Positions 25,005 to 33,565 of a stretch of 64,000 bases of DNA are shown piece after piece (the first letter of the stretch is position 1; each line of letters begins with the position of its first letter). This stretch comes from JAJXWB01 sp965246795 (lineage in GTDB: Bacteria; Pseudomonadota; Alphaproteobacteria; Rhizobiales; Beijerinckiaceae), in assembly GCA_965246795.1 (NCBI GenBank), contig CBDFFN010000005.1, positions 71,560-135,559 of the forward strand, given 5' to 3'. A program made the position numbers and the translations under genes. The notes under the pieces were generated by a model. It saw only the letters and a list, made by a program, of their open reading frames with translations, was not told where the DNA came from and made no database searches.

Positions 25005-25639
25005 GTCCCAGCGGTGGCGTGCATGTCGTCAAACATCCGCTGGTGCAGCACAAGCTGACCCTGATGCGCGATAAGACGCGCTCGACTCAAGGGTTTCGGC
25101 GGCTGCTGAACGAGATCGGCATGCTGCTCTGCTACGAGGTGACAGCCGACTTGCCGCTCGACATGATCGAGATCGAGACGCCGCTGACACGCACGCATGC
25201 GCCGACTCTTGCCGGCAAGAAGCTCGTCTTCGCGCCTATTCTTCGCGCGGGTGTCGGGTTCCTGGACGGCATGCTCGATCTCGTGCCCTCGGCGCGCGTC
25301 GCGCATGTCGGCATTTATCGTGATCCGAAAACGCTCGAAGCAGTGGAATATTATTTCAAGGCGCCGAGCGACATCGCCAATCGCCTCGTCATTGTCATGG
25401 ACCCGATGCTGGCGACAGCGCATTCGGCAACAGCGGCGATCACACGCCTCAAAGCGGCCGGCGCGCGCGAGATCCGTTTCGTGTGCCTGATCGCTGCGCC
25501 CGAAGGCATCGCAGCGCTGCGCAATGCTCACCATGACGTACAGATATGGACCGCGGGAATCGACGAGAAGCTCGACGATCACGCCTATATCGTGCCGGGC
25601 CTCGGCGATGCGGGTGACCGAATGTTTGGCACGAAATGA
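25001..25639 (+). CDS. upp: Uracil phosphoribosyltransferase
   Basis: Upp salvages uracil to UMP with PRPP. The 212-residue protein shows HPLVQHKLTLMRDKTRSTQGFR at the start, LVFAPILRAGVGFLDGML, the PRPP-binding VMDPMLATAHSATAAI, and the C-terminal uracil-binding YIVPGLGDAGDRMFGT. The start overlaps argH and the stop overlaps ppk2, both as ATGA, so all three are translated from one message. The pairing with a polyphosphate kinase is unusual. Confidence 0.97.
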   Translation: MSPSGGVHVVKHPLVQHKLTLMRDKTRSTQGFRRLLNEIGMLLCYEVTADLPLDMIEIETPLTRTHAPTLAGKKLVFAPILRAGVGFLDGMLDLVPSARVAHVGIYRDPKTLEAVEYYFKAPSDIANRLVIVMDPMLATAHSATAAITRLKAAGAREIRFVCLIAAPEGIAALRNAHHDVQIWTAGIDEKLDDHAYIVPGLGDAGDRMFGTK

Positions 25640-26517
25640 TGGCGAAGGATTTTGTCGACCGCTTTCGGGTGCGGATGGGCGACGAATTTCGCTTGAAGGA
25701 TTTCGATCCGGCTGGTCCCGACGATCTCGGCCTCGACAAGGACAGCGCGAAGCCGCGCATGGAGGCGGCGCTCGAAAGCCTGCGCGCCCTGCAGGAGCGT
25801 GTCTATGCCGAGGAGCGCTGGTCGGTGCTTGTCGTGCTGCAGGGCATGGATGCTTCGGGCAAGGACGGTCTCGTCGAACACGTGATGTCCGGCATTAATC
25901 CGCAGGGGTGCCGCGTCACATCCTTCAAGGCGCCGTCCTCGACCGAACTGAAGCACGATTTCCTTTGGCGTTCGGCCTGTGCGCTGCCGGAGCGTGGCAT
26001 GGTCAGCATCTTCAATCGCTCGCATTACGAAGAATTGCTCGTCGTGCGCGTGCACCGTGAATTGCTCGACAAGCAGATGTTGCCCAAGCGTTGCGTGACC
26101 GAAGATCTATGGTCGGAGCGTTTCGCGAGCGTCCGCGCCTTCGAAACACATCTCGCGAGAAGCGGCACGCTCGTGCTGAAGTTTTTCCTCAACCTGTCGA
26201 AGAAGGAACAGAAGAAGCGCTTTTTAGCGCGTATCGACGATGCATCAAAGAACTGGAAGTTCGGTCCGGGCGACATCGGCGAGCGTCAGCATTGGGACGA
26301 ATACGCGCACGCCTATGAGGACGCGATCCGTCACACCGCGACGGACGATGCGCCGTGGCATGTCGTGCCGGCCGATCGCAAATGGCTCGCGCGGCTGGTC
26401 GTCGCGGAGACGATCGTCGCGGCACTGGAGAAAGCCGATCCGAAATATCCGGCCGTGGACGAGGCGACGCGGACGGCGATGAAAGACGCGGAGGCGATGC
26501 TGGAGAGCGAAGGCTAG
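25636..26517 (+). CDS. ppk2: Polyphosphate kinase 2 family protein
   Basis: PPK2 enzymes use polyphosphate to phosphorylate nucleotides. This 293-residue protein has the Walker A motif GMDASGKDGLVEHVMSG at about 69-85, the following NPQGCRVTSFKAPS, the Walker B and lid region FNRSHYEELLVVRVH, and the conserved FFLNLSKKEQKKRFLARI. The single-domain architecture and sequence resemble the class that can phosphorylate both nucleoside mono- and diphosphates, though class is an inference. Two consecutive ATGs start it, the first overlapping the upp stop. Confidence 0.92.
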   Translation: MMAKDFVDRFRVRMGDEFRLKDFDPAGPDDLGLDKDSAKPRMEAALESLRALQERVYAEERWSVLVVLQGMDASGKDGLVEHVMSGINPQGCRVTSFKAPSSTELKHDFLWRSACALPERGMVSIFNRSHYEELLVVRVHRELLDKQMLPKRCVTEDLWSERFASVRAFETHLARSGTLVLKFFLNLSKKEQKKRFLARIDDASKNWKFGPGDIGERQHWDEYAHAYEDAIRHTATDDAPWHVVPADRKWLARLVVAETIVAALEKADPKYPAVDEATRTAMKDAEAMLESEG

Positions 26518-26540
26518 GGCAATATAACTTCAGTCGGAAT

Positions 26541-26663
26541 TGTCATTGCGAGGAGCCCGAGCGAAATCGGTAACAGCCGATTTGGCGGAGGCGACGCGGC
26601 AATCCATCCTCCGATGTCGGTCAAGATTTGGAGATGGATTGCTTCGCTGTGCTCGCAATGACG
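26541..26663. repeat. Palindromic repeat downstream of ppk2
   Basis: The outer arms TGTCATTGCGAG (26541-26552) and CTCGCAATGAC (26652-26662) pair, and inner arms GCAATCCATC (26599-26608) and GATGGATTGC (26633-26642) pair as well. The left arm contains a nested hairpin, AAATCGG/CCGATTT with a six-base loop (26564-26583). The outer motif resembles a dispersed palindrome common in bacterial genomes. It fills the space between ppk2 and the convergent AtzH-like gene. Confidence 0.75.
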
Positions 26664-26678
26664 GTGCGGTGGCCGCCG

Positions 26679-27158
26679 TCAGCCCTCTTTAATGACGCTG
26701 ACATGCGCGGCGACGATGCGCCATTTGCCGTCGATGCGCGCCCAGGTCTGCATTTGACGGCCGGCGCCCGGCTTCATTGTGCCGCGCTGAAAGAGCGTCG
26801 ACGCCGTCGCATAGTCTTTGCCGAATGTCGTGATGACGGTGCGATCGATCGTGCGGGCAAGCCCTGCCGCAGGACGGGCCGAGCGAAAGGCCGATACTTC
26901 CTTGTAGCCGTAAAGGTTCTCGCCGATGCCGTAGCGGATCGTATTGGGGCTATCCCAGAACAACTCGTCGAGCACGGCAACTTCGTTTTCGCCTAGCGCT
27001 TTTTCGTAGCGCGCAAAGGCCGCTTCGACCTCGGCCTTCGTCGCGGGATCGTTGATGATCATGGTCTTGCCTTCAGTTTGCGCCGTGGCAGGAGTTGCTG
27101 TGTCGGCGAGTGCGAGCGCACTGCCAACGGCGAGTGTCGTGCGTCGTGTGAAATCCAT
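26679..27158 (-). CDS. AtzH-like protein (DUF3225), possibly exported
   Basis: Residues 33-159 match the AtzH/DUF3225 family of small SnoaL-fold proteins: VEAAFARYEKALGENEVAVLDELFW, RYGIGENLYGYKEVSAFRSARPAAGL, and the C-terminal AHVSV. AtzH of the cyanuric acid pathway hydrolyses 1,3-dicarboxyurea. Here an N-terminal TRRTTLAVGSALALA stretch looks like a twin-arginine signal, odd for an enzyme whose partners are cytoplasmic. An alternative ATG at 27062, preceded by GAAGG, would give the cytoplasmic 127-residue form. It follows the AtzE-like amidase by 36 bp. Confidence 0.82.
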   Translation of the reverse strand: MDFTRRTTLAVGSALALADTATPATAQTEGKTMIINDPATKAEVEAAFARYEKALGENEVAVLDELFWDSPNTIRYGIGENLYGYKEVSAFRSARPAAGLARTIDRTVITTFGKDYATASTLFQRGTMKPGAGRQMQTWARIDGKWRIVAAHVSVIKEG

Positions 27159-27194
27159 GGTCGTGCCCCAGAAGTTGGCGCAAGCGATCGCCGC

Positions 27195-28604
27195 TCAAGC
27201 GGCATCGTTCAGCGTCGCGACCGTTGCACATGCCGTGCCGCCTTGCTCGAGAGCGTGCGCGATACGCAGCACTATGTCCTCGCGCCACGGCGCCGCGATG
27301 ATTTGTATGCCGATCGGCAACGCCTCGCCGTCGAGCCAGACCGGCACGGCGGCAACCGGCAGACCGATGCAGGAAATCGGTTGCGTGAAGACGCCAATGT
27401 TTGCGCGCAGCGGCAGATCGACGCCATCGAGCACGATGCGCTTCTGGCCGAGTTCTGGCGCCTGGCACGGCGTTGCTGGTGCGATGATCGCATCGACGCC
27501 GTCGAAGAGTTTCAGCACGCTGTCGCGATAGGTGCGGCGCACCTTTTGCGCCTGCATATACCACGCGGCTGGCAGCATCGCGCCGGCAAGCAACCGATCG
27601 CGCGTGTCCGGATCGAAATCTTTCGCGCGGCTGCGAAGGCGGTCGAGGTGCAGTGCGCCACCTTCCACCATCGTGACGAGATAGGCGGCCGCCCGCCCGA
27701 GCGGCGCGTCGGGAATGTCGATGTCATCAGTGACGCCGAGTGCCTTGCAGACGCGCTCGACGGCAGCAAAGGCAACCGCCTCGCCGCTGCGTGCGAAATA
27801 GCCGCCCGCGCGCGCGATGCGAAGACCAGCCGCGCCTTGCGCGATCTTCGGCGCACAAAACTCGAGAGGGTGGTCGGCCTGCGCGGGGTCGTCGGGATCA
27901 AAGCCCTGCATTGCATCGTAGGCGAGCGCGAGATCGGTCGCGGAGCGCGCGAGTGGTCCGAGATGATCGAGACTACCGACGAAGGGGAACGTGCGTCCGC
28001 GCGAGAGGCGCCCGAACGTTGGCTTCAGGCCGAACAGACCGCAGAAGGACGATGGCACGCGGATCGAACCGTTCGTGTCGCTACCAAGCGAGAGCGCGCA
28101 GAGCCCGGCGGCGACGGATGTCCCACTGCCGCCCGATGATCCTCCGGACATGCGCGTGAGATCGTGCGGATTGCGCGATGCGCCGACGTGCACGTTCTCG
28201 CCCGTGAAATCATAGGCGTATTCGCCCATCGTCACGGCGCCGACGAGAATCGCGCCGGCGGCTTCCAGCTTCTCGACAAGGAATGCGTCGCGGGACGCGG
28301 GCGCATCGTCGGTGTTGATCTTCGATCCGGCGAGCGTCGCGATGCCGGTGACATCGAAGAGGTTCTTGACCGAGAAGGGCACGCCCGCGAGCGGGCCGGG
28401 GTCTTTCCCACCTGCGACTGCCGCATCGATCCGCACTGCCGCCGCGCGCGCGCGATCCGCGCAGACATGTGTGTAAGCGTTGACTGTGGGATTGAGTTGT
28501 TCGATGCGCGCGAGCGTGGCGTCGATCACACCGCGCGCGCGCAACGTGCCGGCGCGAACGGCAGCCGCGATTTCATGCGCGGATAGCAGCGATGGATCGC
28601 TCAC
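27195..28604 (-). CDS. AtzE-family amidohydrolase (amidase signature enzyme)
   Basis: This 469-residue amidase has a complete Ser-cisSer-Lys triad: Lys80 in PFSVKNLFDV, Ser156 in SGGSSGGSG, and nucleophile Ser180 in SDTNGSIRVPSS. Together with the neighbouring AtzG-like and AtzH-like proteins it matches the AtzE family; AtzE is known as 1-carboxybiuret hydrolase in cyanuric acid breakdown and needs AtzG as a partner. No cyanuric acid hydrolase is present here, so the natural substrate may be another urea or ureide derivative. Its start overlaps the AtzG-like stop as ATGA. Confidence 0.88.
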   Translation of the reverse strand: MSDPSLLSAHEIAAAVRAGTLRARGVIDATLARIEQLNPTVNAYTHVCADRARAAAVRIDAAVAGGKDPGPLAGVPFSVKNLFDVTGIATLAGSKINTDDAPASRDAFLVEKLEAAGAILVGAVTMGEYAYDFTGENVHVGASRNPHDLTRMSGGSSGGSGTSVAAGLCALSLGSDTNGSIRVPSSFCGLFGLKPTFGRLSRGRTFPFVGSLDHLGPLARSATDLALAYDAMQGFDPDDPAQADHPLEFCAPKIAQGAAGLRIARAGGYFARSGEAVAFAAVERVCKALGVTDDIDIPDAPLGRAAAYLVTMVEGGALHLDRLRSRAKDFDPDTRDRLLAGAMLPAAWYMQAQKVRRTYRDSVLKLFDGVDAIIAPATPCQAPELGQKRIVLDGVDLPLRANIGVFTQPISCIGLPVAAVPVWLDGEALPIGIQIIAAPWREDIVLRIAHALEQGGTACATVATLNDAA

Positions 28605-28816
28605 GCGCGAAAGACCGGTAGCGGTTCGACGTGGTCGCAGGGAGGCGCGTCCGCCAGCATCGCCGCCATGCGACGCGCGACGAGCAGATTGGCGCGAATT
28701 TCCTGCGGGTCGGCGTCCGTCAATGGAAGAGCAAGTGCCGTGGCCATTGCAGCAATATACGCGTCCGCTTCAGCGTCGGACATCGGCGGAATCTTCGGCG
28801 GGTTCGAACCTGTCAT
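28601..28816 (-). CDS. AtzG-like small subunit (DUF4089)
   Basis: This small 71-residue helical protein contains MSDAEADAYIAAMATALALPL and EIRANLLVARRMAAMLADAP, the DUF4089/AtzG pattern. AtzG is a GatC-like chaperone-subunit that wraps the AtzE amidase. ATG 28816 was chosen to give family-typical length; the frame extends 17 codons further to a GTG, and no site has a strong ribosome-binding sequence. It is the first gene of the AtzG-AtzE-AtzH-like operon and overlaps the amidase start. Confidence 0.78.
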   Translation of the reverse strand: MTGSNPPKIPPMSDAEADAYIAAMATALALPLTDADPQEIRANLLVARRMAAMLADAPPCDHVEPLPVFRA

Positions 28817-28897
28817 GATCGGGATCGTGGCGGTGAATGTCTCGCGACGCAACATCGTTGCTTGCACGAGATTTGGGCGGTTGCGTCGAAGCTTCGC

Positions 28898-31522
28898 CTA
28901 CAACACCGCGCGCCGCACATGCGCGTCGGCATCCCGATCCATCGGGCCGGCACGCGTCTCGCGATCTGTCATAGTACGCGCCGATGATGCCCATGCGCCC
29001 GACAAGCTGGCACGGCGCACGAGTGCATCGCGCTCGATGGCGGCGGCGACCGACGGCGCCTTGTCGGCCACGACTGGCGGCGAGAAGACGTAACCCTGCA
29101 CGACGTCGCAGTCCTGCTGGCCGAGGATGAGAACTTCGGCCGGCAATTCGGCGCCTTCTGCGACGACCGTCATCCCAAGACCGCGGGATAATGCAACGAT
29201 ACCGCCAAGCAGCTTTCGTTTCTCCGGCATCGTCGAAATGCCGTCGACAAATACCCGATCGATCTTAAGCTGTTTGAACGGCAGGCGTGTCAGGTATCCG
29301 AGCGAGGAATAGCCCGAGCCGAAATCGTCGAGCGCGAGCCGCACGCCGAGTGCGGACAGCGCCGTCAGCGCGCGGCTAATGTGCGCCTCGTTGCTGTCGA
29401 CGAAGAGGTTCTCTGTGAGTTCGAGGCAGAGCAAATCCGGCGGGAGATTCGTCTCCGCCAACACGCTGGCGACGGCCTTTTCGAAATCCATGCTCCAGAG
29501 CTGTGCCGGCGAAACGTTCACCGACACGGATCGCCGCGGCAATCCCGCGTCCAGCCATTCGCGACCCTGGCGGCACGCCTCGCGCAGCACCCACAGGCCA
29601 AGATCGACGATCAGGCCCGAATTCTCTGCGATCGGAATGAATTCTGCGGGCGAGATCGGTCCGCGCTCGGGATGCGTCCAGCGTAGCAGCGCCTCGAAGC
29701 CGGTGACGCGGCCGCTCCTGAGATCGACCTGCGGCTGATACTGCGCATGCAGTGCGCCGGTATGTACTGCATTGCGGAGATGCCGGCGCAGATCGAGCTT
29801 CAGTTCCACAGCTTTGGCGTAGGCGGGCTCGAAGAGTGTCGCGCGTCCGCGGCCGGCTTCTTTCGCCATGTAAAGCGCCTGATCCGCGCTCCGCATGGCG
29901 GCCTCGACCGTCGATCCATGTTCGGGCAGGCGCGCAATGCCGATCGTGGCGCCAATGAAGGCTTCGCCTTCGCTGAGGTCGACGGGGCCTGACAGGCTGC
30001 CGATGATGCGCTTGGCCACGGCCATCAGGTCTGCCGCGGTTGCGGAGCCTTCGTAGAGAACGGCGAATTCGTCACCACCGAGCCGTGCGACCGTCGCCTC
30101 GCCGAACTCGCGTCGTAACGTTGTTGCAACCCAGGTCAACAATTCGTCGCCCGCGGCATGGCCTAGAAAGTCGTTGACCTCCTTGAAGCGGTCGAGATCG
30201 ATCAGCAGCAATGCACCGCGACGTCCTTGCGATGTGCAGGTCTCGATCATCGCGGCGAGCCGCTGTTTCAGCAACGTGCGATTGGCAAGGCCCGTGAGCG
30301 GATCGCCATAGGCAAGCTGTTCGAGCCGCCGCTCGGCCTCCTTGCGCTCGGTGACGTCTTGCACCGTACCCACAAGGCCGACGATGCGGCCGTGCGACAT
30401 GCTGGCCTTGCATGTCACCGCATGATCGCGCGCGGAACCATCGGCATGGCGGACACGCACGTCGAGCGCCTCGGTTCTGCCGCTGAGCAGCACGCGTCTC
30501 TGCATCGCCCAGAAACGGTCTGAATCTTCGCCGACGAAGCAGTGCTGCACATTTTCCGGCGTCGGCTCGAACGTGTCGGGCTCGAAGCCGAAGAGCGAAT
30601 AGAGTTCGGGCGCCCAGACGAGCCGGCCGGTATCGAGCCGGAAATTCCATGTCCCTATCCGCCCGAGCCAATGCGCCTCCTGCAGCGCCTGTGTACGCTG
30701 TTCCAGCATGGCTTCCGTCGCGCGTAGTTCGGTGACGTCGCTGGCGGTGCCGCGATAGCCGAGAAACGTGCCATCTTCGGCAAAGCACGGCTTGCCGCTT
30801 GTGCGAATGCTAACGCGGGATCCGTCGTCGCCGATCAGCGTGTAGCTGAAGTCGCGAAATGGACGCCGCGCCTCCATGTCGGCGCGATGTCGTCGCATCG
30901 CCGCCTCGTCCTCGGGCGCGTAGGAGAGCTCCCAACGCGCCTTGCCGCCGGTGGCAACGGTCTGGAACGCAGCGTTGCCGTCCAGCATTCGCGGATAGGG
31001 CAGCATGCGGTGTTCTGCATTGCTCTGCCAGCACCAGTCCGACGCAGTGCTGACGAAATCCGCAAGCCGCTGCTCGCTTTCGGCAAGACGGCGCAGCGTC
31101 GTGGTTTCCTCGGTGACATCGCGGACGATGCCGGACACCTGCCGCACGCGTCCTTGCGCATCGCGCAGCGCCTCGCCGTGGACCAGGCAGTCGATGGTGG
31201 CGCCGTCCGGCTTCCGGAACTGTGCCTGCACCGTATAGGCGGAACCATCATCCCAGCACGCGTTGTGATGCGCCGTCAGAATATTGTGACAGGCGGGCTC
31301 GAACAGCGCGCGGATCTTGCCAACAGGCACAAGGCCGTCGCGTGTTTCCAGCTCGTAGAAGGTCGCGAGTTCGGACGAGAGCCAAACGAAGGCGGGATCG
31401 GCGCTGTGCGTGATCCAGTAGCCCATGCGGGCCATCTTGATGGAGCGCCGCAGTTCCTCTTGCGAGCGGCGCGGCGTCGCGCGCACGTTGGCCTGCGCTT
31501 GCGACGATCTGCGGACGGCCAT
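28898..31522 (-). CDS. PAS-GGDEF-EAL cyclic di-GMP signalling protein
   Basis: This soluble 874-residue protein has about three tandem PAS domains (roughly 25-140, 150-270, 285-395; each ends in a DVTE-type motif), a GGDEF diguanylate cyclase domain (about 400-560) with an intact RLGGDEFAVLYE, and an EAL phosphodiesterase domain (about 575-830) with FEALLRWTHP, LELTENLF, DDFGSGYSSLGYL and KIDRVFV. Both active sites appear complete, so it could make and break c-di-GMP under PAS control. No membrane segment. A 40-residue charged tail follows EAL. Confidence 0.95.
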   Translation of the reverse strand: MAVRRSSQAQANVRATPRRSQEELRRSIKMARMGYWITHSADPAFVWLSSELATFYELETRDGLVPVGKIRALFEPACHNILTAHHNACWDDGSAYTVQAQFRKPDGATIDCLVHGEALRDAQGRVRQVSGIVRDVTEETTTLRRLAESEQRLADFVSTASDWCWQSNAEHRMLPYPRMLDGNAAFQTVATGGKARWELSYAPEDEAAMRRHRADMEARRPFRDFSYTLIGDDGSRVSIRTSGKPCFAEDGTFLGYRGTASDVTELRATEAMLEQRTQALQEAHWLGRIGTWNFRLDTGRLVWAPELYSLFGFEPDTFEPTPENVQHCFVGEDSDRFWAMQRRVLLSGRTEALDVRVRHADGSARDHAVTCKASMSHGRIVGLVGTVQDVTERKEAERRLEQLAYGDPLTGLANRTLLKQRLAAMIETCTSQGRRGALLLIDLDRFKEVNDFLGHAAGDELLTWVATTLRREFGEATVARLGGDEFAVLYEGSATAADLMAVAKRIIGSLSGPVDLSEGEAFIGATIGIARLPEHGSTVEAAMRSADQALYMAKEAGRGRATLFEPAYAKAVELKLDLRRHLRNAVHTGALHAQYQPQVDLRSGRVTGFEALLRWTHPERGPISPAEFIPIAENSGLIVDLGLWVLREACRQGREWLDAGLPRRSVSVNVSPAQLWSMDFEKAVASVLAETNLPPDLLCLELTENLFVDSNEAHISRALTALSALGVRLALDDFGSGYSSLGYLTRLPFKQLKIDRVFVDGISTMPEKRKLLGGIVALSRGLGMTVVAEGAELPAEVLILGQQDCDVVQGYVFSPPVVADKAPSVAAAIERDALVRRASLSGAWASSARTMTDRETRAGPMDRDADAHVRRAVL

Positions 31523-31618
31523 GAATCCTCGAACCGAATCTTGGTGTGGATCATGTCAGGACGGGCGTTAGGAACGGGTTAAATGTTTCGACCTGCGGCG
31601 CGGAAAACTGGCGCTTCG

Positions 31619-33526
31619 TTACGCCGCTCGGTCGAGCAGAAATTGCCCGAAAAAAGCCGATAGTTCGTCGCGTGCATCGAGCGGCAAGACGTTGGCGATA
31701 TGTTGGTCCGGACGCACAACGACGAGCGCGCCGCGCGCGCGATCGATTCCGCGCAGATCGAAAATGTCGAGGCCGTCTTTCAGGTTCGGCGCGAAGACTT
31801 TCTCGTAATCGATGAGGCCGAACCGTCCCTTGCGCGGCAGGAGCATGGGCGGAAGGTCTTCGACTTTCAGGTCGCGATGGCCCTGCTGAAGAATCGCGCG
31901 CACGTCGATGACGCTGTCGATCTCGGCGCCCGATGGCGTGAAGCGTCGGATCGGCGACGAGGCCGCGTCGGCGAGGAACGCCATCAGCGTTCGCAGCTTC
32001 TCGCCGTTTGCATCGGAAAAAGCATAGAGACGCCACGCACCGTCAGCTTTGTGTGCGTGACCGAGGTGCATCGGCTTCGCATCGGCAAGCCGCACGACTG
32101 GCGCGGAATGGAAGCGCATGCCGACGACGAAGCCCGTCGCCAAAGCCTGATGCGTCGCGGGCGCCGTGAGATAGGTATGTGGCGGGTAAAGCGTCGCGAC
32201 GCCCGCGGTGTAGCGGCCCGACATCGTGAAACGGGCCTGAAGTTCGGCGGGATCGACGCCGCCGCGTTCGGGATGCGCGGGATCCTTCGGCGGGGACGCC
32301 ATGATCTTTGCAAATTCCTTGTCGAAATCGATGAGCCGCTGCGCGACGGCGTGCCGTTCGACCGAATAAGTACGCAGGAGATGCGGCGCGGCGCGCCCTT
32401 CCAGCACCGACGCCAGCTTCCAGCCGAGATTGTAGGCGTCCTGAAGCGACACGTTCATGCCTTGGCCCGCCTTCGCGCTATGTGTGTGGCAGGCGTCGCC
32501 GGCGATGAACACGCGCGGATCGCGAAATGCGACCTCGCCTGCCGGCACATCGTCGAACCGATCCGTGACGCGCTGCCCAACCTGATAGACCGCAAACCAC
32601 GCGACGCTGCGCACATCGAGCTTGTAGGGATGCAGCACGCGTTGCGCGGTGGCGATCACGCTCTCCTGCGTATGCTGGCGAAAGGCTTCGCGATTGTTCG
32701 GATCGATCTCGCCCATGTCGACGTAGAGCCGCGCGAGATAGCCGCCTTCCCTGGGGATCAACAGGATATTGCCGCCGCTCTGCGACTGGATCGCCGCCTT
32801 CATGCGGATGTCCGGAAAGTCGGTGACGGCGAGCATGTCGACGACGCCCCAGGCGTGGTTGGCGAAGTCGCCATGCGGCACCGCGCCAATTGCATCGCGC
32901 ACGCCGCTGCGTGCACCATCGCACCCGACGACATATTTCGCGCGAATTGTTTTGCGCGCACCGGTCGCGACATTCTTTGTCTCGACGACGACGGGGTGTT
33001 CGCCAGTCGCTTCGATCTTCAGGCCGACGAACTCGATGCCGAAATCGGGCACGAAACGCGTCGGCGATTTCGCGGCATAGTCCTGCAGATACATGAGCAG
33101 GCGCGCCTGATTGACAATGAGATGCGGGAATTCCGAGAGCCCGTCCTCGACATCCTGGATGCGGCCAGCGCGAGCGATCCTCGATGGATCGTCCTGCGAC
33201 GGACGCCAGAACACCGTTTCATTGACCCAATAGCCTTCGCGCGTCAGCTTCCCGCTCAGGCCGAAGGCGTCGAAGGTCTCGACCGTGCGGCAGGCAACGC
33301 CGTCAGCATGGCCGACCTGCAATGGGCCTTCGCGTTTCTCGATCAGCCGCGTGGAAATGCCGGGAAAGGTCGAGAGCTGCGCCGCGAGCAGCATGCCGGC
33401 GGGACCCGCGCCGACGATCAGAACATCGGTCGTATCCGGGAGTTCGGTCGGGCGCACTTCGGCGCCGGGCGCAGGCGCGAGAATGTCCGGATCGCCCGGC
33501 GCATAGCCGTCGCGGTAGAATTGCAT
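31619..33526 (-). CDS. FAD-dependent aromatic monooxygenase (phenol 2-monooxygenase/MobA-like)
   Basis: This 635-residue flavoprotein hydroxylase contains the N-terminal dinucleotide fold VLIVGAGPAGMLLAAQL at about 35-51, the middle motif YVVGCDGARSGVRDAIG, and the second FAD motif FIAGDACHTHSAKAGQGMN. The C-terminal thioredoxin-like domain (about 460-635) is found in phenol hydroxylase and 3-hydroxybenzoate 4-monooxygenase. The substrate is probably a phenol or hydroxybenzoate; which one cannot be told. The BKACE gene 39 bp upstream points the same way and may be co-transcribed. Confidence 0.88.
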   Translation of the reverse strand: MQFYRDGYAPGDPDILAPAPGAEVRPTELPDTTDVLIVGAGPAGMLLAAQLSTFPGISTRLIEKREGPLQVGHADGVACRTVETFDAFGLSGKLTREGYWVNETVFWRPSQDDPSRIARAGRIQDVEDGLSEFPHLIVNQARLLMYLQDYAAKSPTRFVPDFGIEFVGLKIEATGEHPVVVETKNVATGARKTIRAKYVVGCDGARSGVRDAIGAVPHGDFANHAWGVVDMLAVTDFPDIRMKAAIQSQSGGNILLIPREGGYLARLYVDMGEIDPNNREAFRQHTQESVIATAQRVLHPYKLDVRSVAWFAVYQVGQRVTDRFDDVPAGEVAFRDPRVFIAGDACHTHSAKAGQGMNVSLQDAYNLGWKLASVLEGRAAPHLLRTYSVERHAVAQRLIDFDKEFAKIMASPPKDPAHPERGGVDPAELQARFTMSGRYTAGVATLYPPHTYLTAPATHQALATGFVVGMRFHSAPVVRLADAKPMHLGHAHKADGAWRLYAFSDANGEKLRTLMAFLADAASSPIRRFTPSGAEIDSVIDVRAILQQGHRDLKVEDLPPMLLPRKGRFGLIDYEKVFAPNLKDGLDIFDLRGIDRARGALVVVRPDQHIANVLPLDARDELSAFFGQFLLDRAA

Positions 33527-33565
33527 CGAGATATTCCGTCTATGCGATTGCGCAACGCATCTAGA

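Noticed and set aside
18942..26533. The 15-base string GCAATATAACTTCAG occurs at 18942-18956 and 26519-26533
   Set aside because: The flanks do not match, and in 64 kb a shared 15-mer is expected about once or more by chance. I use the first copy only as weak promoter-like context.
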